64,000 bases of DNA from Bathymodiolus brooksi (Eukaryota > Mollusca > Bivalvia > Mytilida > Modiolidae). This document shows, in pieces, positions 58,401 through 64,000 of this stretch. The translations under genes were made by a program, and so were the position numbers. Location of the stretch: contig OY804585.1 of assembly GCA_963680875.1 (NCBI GenBank), forward strand, positions 44,561,414-44,625,413, in the 5' to 3' direction. The notes under the pieces were generated by a model. It was not told the origin of the DNA and did not search any database. It worked only from the letters and a program-made list of their open reading frames with translations. How positions within the stretch are numbered: the stretch's first letter is position 1; each line of letters starts with the position of its first letter.

Positions 58401-61400
58401 CTAGTACAAAGTGGACATCATTATCATCTAGTCAAATGTAATTTGTTCTCGTCATGATTCAGCTAAAAAAAAAATTAAAAAAAAATTGGCATTAAACAAC
58501 TATTACTCACTCATTCATATATGTCTGATGTTAACTACCTTTCTGAACTATAATAATAATGATAGTTACTACCAGTTGGAACCTAATCATGCAAAAATGC
58601 ATTCACCTTATACAGAAATATTTATCTTTATGTTCGTCAATTTTATAAGAACCTATTTTTCATTTATCTTTATTTAAAAGAATGTTAAATGTAAATGTAA
58701 ATGTAGCAAATTAAGGAATAACAGTACTGTATTTGAAGAGTTGGAGGTGTCAATTGTGGATTTGACGGTCACAAATGCAGTTTTACTGGGAACACAGATA
58801 TTTGCGAGTCAAATCCACAATTAACACCGACGACTCTTCAAATACAGTACTGTTATTCCTATTCTTATGAAATTCTCCCAACGTGTACACACTAGTTTGA
58901 AAACTTACAAATAAATGACGAAATATATGCACTTTTCAAATTCCTTCCGCTAAGAAAATAGTCCGTCAAATCCACAATTGACACCGACAACTCTTCAAAT
59001 ACAGTACTGTTATTTCTATTCTTATGAAATTCTCCCAATGTGTACACACTTGTTTGAAAACATACAAATAAATGATGAAATATATGCACTTTTCAAATTT
59101 CTTTTGCTAAAAAAATAGTCAATCAAATCCACAATTGACACCAACAACTCTTCAAATACAGTACTGTTATTCCTATTCTTATGAAATTCTCCCAACGTGT
59201 ACACACTACTTTGAAAACATACAAATAAATGATGAAATATACGCACTTTTCAAATTTTCAAAATATGAAAATATTTTAGAATTATGGGTTCAGCTGGAAG
59301 GATCCGCCATCTTGAAAATGTGAAATCCTACATGTCATATGTACAACAATATACAAAAATAATTAAAATGTCTACCTTGAAAACTTATTTTAGCTCAATT
59401 CTATCAAAATTGAAGCATCCACGAAGCCAAATAACGTCTGATCTTTACAATTTAAACTGGAAGTCTTCATATGATGTCACGTTGTTTATGTGCCAAAATC
59501 GTTCAACAATATTTCATGGAATTAATTTTTGTGATTTTTAGACCCAGGGATATGCGAGAATACATTTTTATATTCAGTATTGCATTAGAATGGAGATAAC
59601 TTATTGTATTTGAAAATTTCACGGCATCAATTGTCAAACTGTGGAATGAAGATCGGCTTCAATAATAGGTCGTCAGCATCAAATTCATAGTCGGAAATAT
59701 CTGGGTCAGCCATATCGTTTACAAACAAGTGCATTCGGCGTAGGAATATAGCATTTCTTCAGGCATGTCAACTGCAGATTTGACAGCTCTCGATAGCCAA
59801 TGAAAATACGCGTTGCATTATAATTGCACTAGAATAAACATTTTAGAATTTCATAAACAGTTCTTGTCTTTTTTGTATCTTGCACATAATAAACAAGAAC
59901 AATGTGTTTAAATATTTTTTTTAAAACTGCAGCATGTAAAGTTATCAATGGTTTTTAGCTCACCAAGGACAATGGTTCAATTGAGGTTTTTCCTTCTCTT
60001 CACATCTGTAGTCCGTTAACTTTTTACATTTTGATCTTCTTCTCAAAAACCATTGGACCAAATTGGATCAAACTAATATGTGATACTTCTTGGTTAGTTC
60101 TCTTCAAAAATGTTGTCCTGTGAACTTGCTTCACATCCAAAATGGCTGCCATGACTTCACATTGCTTGAAAAATTTGAAATCTTTGTAAATCTTCTTCAG
60201 ACACATTCGATGGGATGAAATAAAATTTGGTCCAAATAATCCTTGAGTGGTTACCTTCCAAAAATGTATCCATTGGCCTTGTCTTGTAAAATATCCATAT
60301 ACTTTCTTAGTATTTTTCAACATTGCAAATGATAATGATTTTGATTTTTTTAGTTCAACTTCTAGATGAAATGAAATTACTTGAAACAGAAATTGTAAAG
60401 AATAGGTAAGCACTATTTTATCTGAAGTAAAATTGTACATTTTTAACATTGTTATAATGCCACTGATGTTGTTAAAAATCATTCTTTTACATGCCATTTT
60501 ATAAACCACTTTTTTCTATTGACAAATTTTAATAGGTTTTGTAATATTTTGTTTTTTACCGCTAGGAACTGGTTTGATCGTACGAAACACTTTGGAGCTA
60601 TCTTTATTTGCTCCCGTCTGGAATTAATCGCTTGAAAACTAATTGCAAATGTCGAAATAAATCCTGACTTGATCAAAATCCTCCAAGCTCCTTGTATATA
60701 TAAACTGTAGCCTAAAACAGGTAAATAAGTTTTGATTTTTATTTGGTTAAAAATTTGCCAGTTCTTGACTGTTTCCCTGTAACCAAATACTGGTATCTAT
60801 GTACAGGGGTTACGGTTATGGTGTTTAACGCCATTTTCAACAATATTTCAGTTATATCGTGACGATCAGTTTTATTGGTGTAGGAATTCAGAGAAAACCA
60901 CTGACCTGACGCAAGTCACTGACAAACTTTATCACATAATGTTGTATCCAGCACACCTCGCCATGAACAAGATTCGAACTCACAACTTTAGCGGTGATAG
61001 GCACTGATTGCACAGGTTGTTGTAAATCCAACTACCATACGATCATGACAACGATGAAATAAATGCTAATAGTTTGTATATCTCGTGTTATATAACCTGT
61101 TAAAGATATACACCTCTGTAATGTAGCATATTCATTTTGATAAATTCAGCAAAGACTTAAATCCAACTAGCGATACAGTCAAACACATTTCTAGAATAAC
61201 CTTCATCAGGTACGCTCATATCAAAAGATTTGAAAGCCAAATAATTTAATTTTGAGAGCAAGGGTATCCAAAATCTGTAAAAGGTCACCTTGGCCTGAGG
61301 GAGATTGACCTAAGTTAAAAGATATAATAATGCAATAAAGAAATAACCTTATGGAGACAATTTTCCTACTGGTGTTTATAATATTACAAGACATTACACT

Positions 61401-63637
61401 TTCTTGATATTTAATCAATAAAATCACTTTTAATCAATAAAATAATACGAAGAACATTATACTTTACAAAGACATTATACTTTACAAGGAAAGACATTAT
61501 ACTTTACAATGAAAGACATTATACTTTACAAAGACATTATACTTTACAAGGAAAGACATTATACTTTACAAGAAAAGACATTATACTTTACAAGAAAAGA
61601 CATTATACTTTACAAGGAAAGACATTATACTTTACAAGGAAAGACATTATACTTTACAAAGACATTATACTTTACAAGGAAAGACATTATACTTTACAAA
61701 GACATTATACTTTACAAGAAAAGACATTATACTTTACAAGGAAAGACATTATACTTTACAAGGAAAGACATTATACTTTACAAGGAAAGACATTATACTT
61801 TACAAGGAAAGACATTATACTTTACAAAGACATTATACTTTACAAGAAAAGACATTATACTTTACAAGGAAAGACATTATACTTTACAAGGAAAGACATT
61901 ATACTTTACAAGGAAAGACATTATACTTTACAAGGAAAGACATTATACTTTACAAGGAAAGACATTATACTTTACAAAGACATTATACTTTACAAGGAAA
62001 GACATTATACTTTACAAAGACATTATACTTTACAAGGAAAGACATTATACTTTACAAGAAAAGACATTATACTTTACAAGGAAAGACATTATACTTTACA
62101 AGGAAAGACATTATACTTTACAAAGACATTATACTTTACAAAGACATTATACTTTACAAGGAAAGACATTATACTTTACAAAGACATTATACTTTACAAG
62201 GAAAGACATTATACTTTACAAGGAATCAAGAAAAAGGTGGTAATTCTGGTACTGACGTCCCTCAGGTATACCAAGGTAGAAATACTGTCTTAACACAAGC
62301 TTCCAGTGCTGTTGCCATGGTATATAATGTAAACAAAGGCAGACATATGCAGGTAAGTTAGTAGGTAAATGGTCTATGAAAAAGGCATTAGTGTTTCTGT
62401 TGCCATGGAGATTTTAGGTTTTTATTGGGTTGTATTGCAAAGTATAGTTTAATTGGAGATTATTGTCATCGAAAATTGTCAGTCCTGTTGGTCCTCATCT
62501 CCAAAAATATTGAAGATCCAACATGAAGTTGCAGTCCCATGTTTGAATGAAATTTCACTGTATTGTAAAATGTTTTTTAATTAGAAATGCTTCTGATCAG
62601 AAAAAAACGGTCCAAGCTAGGAGTAAAACCACCCACAAATTCTGAAAATGGCTCTGGAGACACGATGAAGTTTTCTTGAGAATACAGGCCATTACTATTT
62701 TCAGTAAATTAGCACCATAGCAATTTAAAGTGGTGTGCTGATCGGGTACAACCAGACATAAACAATTAGAAATGGAAACAAAAGAAGAGTGGATTTGAGT
62801 TGCAAAACAAAAAACAGAAGCTATAAATGACGGAGATAGCTAGGGTCTTTCTCAAGTACCCTTTTGCTTTGTTGTTATGGTCTTTTTCAAGTTCTGTGCC
62901 ATACGGAGGGGGTGGGTGTTGCCATACATTTAAAACTTACCTGAACTGTCACCTGCCAGTTTTAAACCTTCCTGACCATATTTACATGTAATTTTAACTC
63001 AACTCAGCGATCACTTCACTAAAGCGGTCAGCGGTCACTGGAAGTATATCTCATCTTGTCAGTTTACTGGTATTAAGTGATCACTTTTCACCCTAGACTT
63101 TAAAAAATATCCCTATTTAACTTTCGAGGTGTTTTAAATACAAGATTGTACCAATTAAGCTATCAAATTATTGTATAATTAACTAATTAACCATCAATTG
63201 TTCCCAAAACAGCAGCATTTCAAAGCGACCGCCATGTTATGGCTGTTGAATACAAGTTTGACAGTATTTATGAAAAGAGAGTTTAAACAGTGATGGTCAA
63301 CAATTCTACCAATATCAACAAAATGAACAACTACTTCACACCACAAATCATAGACAATCAAGATCCTTGTCATTGTGACTGAACAATGATGATAATTCAC
63401 TTGTGTGATACAGTGTATTGCCCATTCATGAATTACTATGTTTGGTAACAATTTGTTAACGATATTAGGAAAGCTACATTACTTATACTATAATTGTATA
63501 TTCTTAATACAGGCAACAACCAAGATACCAGCTGGAAGTACTGTGATTGTAGAAAAACCATATGCTAGTGTATTACTGCCAGACCATTATCTAACACACT
63601 GCCATCATTGTATAGGTCGGCTTACTACAGTTATACC
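52485..63637 (+). CDS. SMYD4: SMYD4-like protein (TPR, split SET, MYND), partial
   Basis: Seven exons in agreeing phase: 52485-52629, 53178-53267, 54253-54376, 55270-55329, 60354-60405, 62223-62352, 63513-63637. All introns are GT-AG. The first has a tetratricopeptide-like [19 protein letters not shown]; the next two continue it ([36 protein letters not shown]). Then come a charged linker ([16 protein letters not shown]), the SET-domain entry ([19 protein letters not shown]), [20 protein letters not shown] and THCHHC, the first MYND zinc ligands. Order and blocks match SMYD4, a SET-domain protein methyltransferase with an N-terminal TPR region. The start, the rest of MYND and the SET core are outside the exons found. 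The exon 4 to 5 intron is about 5 kb and full of repeats. Confidence 0.8.
53836..54130 (+). repeat. Diverged TAGCTCA dispersed repeat (SMYD4 intron)
   Basis: TAGCTCATCATGTACTGTCC, CATCTTCTTCTCTGAAACCA, CTTGGCAGGAATTGTC and CAAGATGGCCACCAT recur in the same order as in the repeat at 32702-33620. Confidence 0.7.
55357..55605 (+). mobile_element. tRNA-derived SINE (SMYD4 intron)
   Basis: The A-box-like TAATGGTTAGCG (55371-55382) and B-box-like GTGATTCAAACC (55407-55418) have the spacing of a tRNA promoter. A non-tRNA body follows (GACTGGTTGGCTGGAAATC, AATGTGTCCAAGGGAAGC). No intact tRNA cloverleaf was found. Length and structure fit a SINE. Confidence 0.6.
56115..57012. mobile_element. 898-bp hAT-derived unit, copy 2
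   Basis: Nearly identical to 41223-42117. Left flank CATATAGG, right flank TATAGGTA. Uninterrupted copies of the host repeat read CATATAGGTACC-like sequence at about 57187-57198, so TATAGG is duplicated and the insertion can be placed to within a few bases. Confidence 0.85.
56534..56887 (+). pseudogene. TTF-type zinc-finger fragment of a hAT transposase, copy 2
   Basis: ATG 56534 opens [20 protein letters not shown], and the frame runs through [19 protein letters not shown] and FCNWCRNH to TAA at 56741-56743, where copy 1 has GAA. Beyond the stop the same frame continues with diverged family sequence. Here the A run has nine bases and keeps the frame. The two copies thus have different inactivating lesions and derive from a common intact parent. 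Confidence 0.75.
57247..57309. repeat. GC-rich hairpin
   Basis: ACTTCCTGTTTGCCGAAGAG pairs with CTCTTCGGCAAACAGGAAGT around a centre that itself holds GAGCGGGAG and CTCCCGCTC. Arms are about 28 bases. It directly ends the last module of the dispersed repeat. Confidence 0.85.
57310..58716. other. SMYD4 intron sequence without recognised feature
   Basis: No exon, mobile element or repeat identified. A 111-codon open frame at 58069-58404 has no recognisable domain. A short inverted pair around GGTCTGGCA (58274) and TGCCAGACC (58316) is present. Confidence 0.5.
58717..59265. repeat. 157-bp tandem repeat with an inverted leading piece
   Basis: Three direct units (about 58810-58966, 58967-59124, 59125-59265) share AATCCACAATT, CTCTTCAAATACAGTACTGT, ATTCTTATGAAATTCTCCCA and ATATATGCACTTTTCAAATT. 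The end of the unit is present in inverted orientation just before (AACAGTACTGTATTTGAAGA at about 58720), so the array starts with a foldback. Confidence 0.85.
59266..59954. other. SMYD4 intron sequence without recognised feature
   Basis: Contains an 85-codon open frame (59284-59541) without recognisable domain. No exon that would fit the SMYD4 phase was found. Confidence 0.45.
59955..60290 (+). repeat. Diverged TAGCTCACC dispersed repeat (SMYD4 intron)
   Basis: TAGCTCACCAAGGACAATGG, GTCCGTTAACTTTTTAC, TTTGATCTTCTTCTCAAAAA, AAATGGCTGCCATGACTTC: the same module order as at 32702-33620. It ends about 65 bp before SMYD4 exon 5. Confidence 0.7.
60810..61060 (-). mobile_element. tRNA-derived SINE, minus strand (SMYD4 intron)
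   Basis: On the minus strand GAGTTCGAATC (about 60979-60969) is a B-box. It is followed by a body with GTCAGTGGTTTTCTCTGAAT and ACCAATAAAACTGATCG, ending GGCGTTAAACACC (60832-60820). This end is a hallmark of SINEs widespread in bivalves (from memory, not searched). Confidence 0.65.
61453..62222 (+). repeat. Minisatellite of 22- and 18-bp units adjoining SMYD4 exon 6
   Basis: About 37 units of CATTATACTTTACAAGG plus AAAGA (22 bp) mixed with an 18-bp variant ending CAAAGA. The sequence has no stop codon in any plus-strand frame, which produces a spurious 244-codon frame. The last unit ends TTTACAAG at 62222, and this AG is the acceptor of exon 6. Confidence 0.9.
62353..63512. other. SMYD4 intron 6
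   Basis: No repeat or gene recognised. It ends with the acceptor TGTATATTCTTAATACAG. Confidence 0.5.
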
Positions 63638-63925
63638 GTAAGTGTCTCCTATCATTGTATGCTAGTGTATTACTGCCAGACCATTATCTAACACACTGTC
63701 ATCATTGTATAGGTCGGCTTACTACAGTTATACCGTAAGTGTCTCCTATCATTGTATGCTAGTGTATTACTGCCAACCCATTATCTAACACACTGCCATC
63801 ATTGTATAGGTCGGCTTACTACAGTTATACCGTAAGTGTCTCCTATCATTGTATGCTAGTGTATTACTGCCAGACCATTATCTAACACACTGTCATCATT
63901 GTATAGGTCGGCTTACTATGTTATG
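63561..63925 (+). repeat. 97-bp tandem repeat including the end of SMYD4 exon 7 and its splice donor
   Basis: TATGCTAGTGTATTACTGCC recurs at 63561, 63658, 63755 and 63852. The first three units contain the whole coding tail (about 77 bp), the donor ACCGTAAGTGT and some 20 bp of intron; the fourth breaks off near 63920. Copies differ at a few bases (for example ACTGCC / ACTGTC, and a variant in unit 3). Confidence 0.9.
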
Positions 63926-64000
63926 ATGCGATGGATTGAGTTCAAATGTGGAAATGTTATAGATAATTAGCTTTTTAAAATGTTTATTTTTATAAATAAT

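Noticed and set aside
58069..58404. 111-codon frame in a SMYD4 intron
   Set aside because: No domain, no signal of an exon in the right phase, and cysteine-rich composition explained by base bias.
61453..62222. Possible CRISPR-like array
   Set aside because: Units are contiguous with no unique spacers, and the genome is eukaryotic.
61509..62243. 244-codon open frame in the minisatellite
   Set aside because: It is a by-product of a repeat unit that lacks stops in every frame, and it ends in a frame different from that of the SMYD4 exon.

Overview
The window looks like AT-rich nuclear DNA of a mollusc, most likely a bivalve (inference). The grounds are spliced genes with GT-AG introns, many non-LTR retroelements and cut-and-paste DNA transposons, dispersed repeats of the type opening TAGCTCACCTGGCC that I associate with bivalve genomes, and tRNA-derived SINEs. 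I see no bacterial signatures, CRISPR array, rRNA or intact tRNA gene. Only two genes have a splice structure that can be reconstructed without a break: a 12-exon DUF4806-type gene carried by a large transposon, and the 5' two-thirds of a host SMYD4-like gene.

Left part (1-10.4 kb): a decayed hAT element (114-974), then two partial copies of one transposon-like protein family in convergent orientation. The plus copy (1511-4304) keeps the C-terminal half with a tesmin/TSO1-like CXC cysteine cluster. The minus copy (about 6500-9180) keeps the N-terminal two-thirds and lies inside a 4.1-kb unit with its own terminal inverted repeats (5882-9999). A LINE 3' fragment sits between them.

Central part (10.4-39.7 kb): a non-LTR retrotransposon (esterase-like fragment, PHD-finger ORF1, endonuclease/reverse transcriptase ORF2) is split inside ORF1 by a 23.4-kb insertion, 12184-35605. 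The insertion starts CCCAGCAAAC, ends GTTTGCTGGG, is flanked by TA on both sides, and its removal restores the ORF1 frame exactly. It carries dense ACGTT-type subterminal repeats at both ends, a CACTA/tnp2-like transposase frame with two nonsense codons (22180-24216), and directly downstream an intact 391-codon DUF4806-type gene in 12 exons (24558-34423). This resembles the two-protein arrangement of plant En/Spm, and it is the most interesting system here. Nested inside it are a PHD/EN/RT LINE on the minus strand, a short MITE, a 517-bp foldback and several tandem arrays.

Right part (39.7-52.4 kb): a repeat mosaic. It holds an 895-bp hAT-derived unit with a zinc-finger fragment (second copy at 56.1 kb), a 3.8-kb unit bounded by 170-bp inverted repeats with inner TTTCGTACCA-type arrays, an 885-bp foldback, three small hairpins, a 1.66-kb element with an exact 9-bp target duplication, and a LINE tail.

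Right end (52.5-64 kb): seven consecutive exons of a SMYD4-like gene (TPR region, start of the split SET domain, start of the MYND finger), which runs off the window. Its introns hold SINEs, hAT and bivalve repeats. A minisatellite of about 37 units ends exactly at the sixth exon and supplies its splice acceptor, and the end of the seventh exon with its donor is tandemly repeated every 97 bp.
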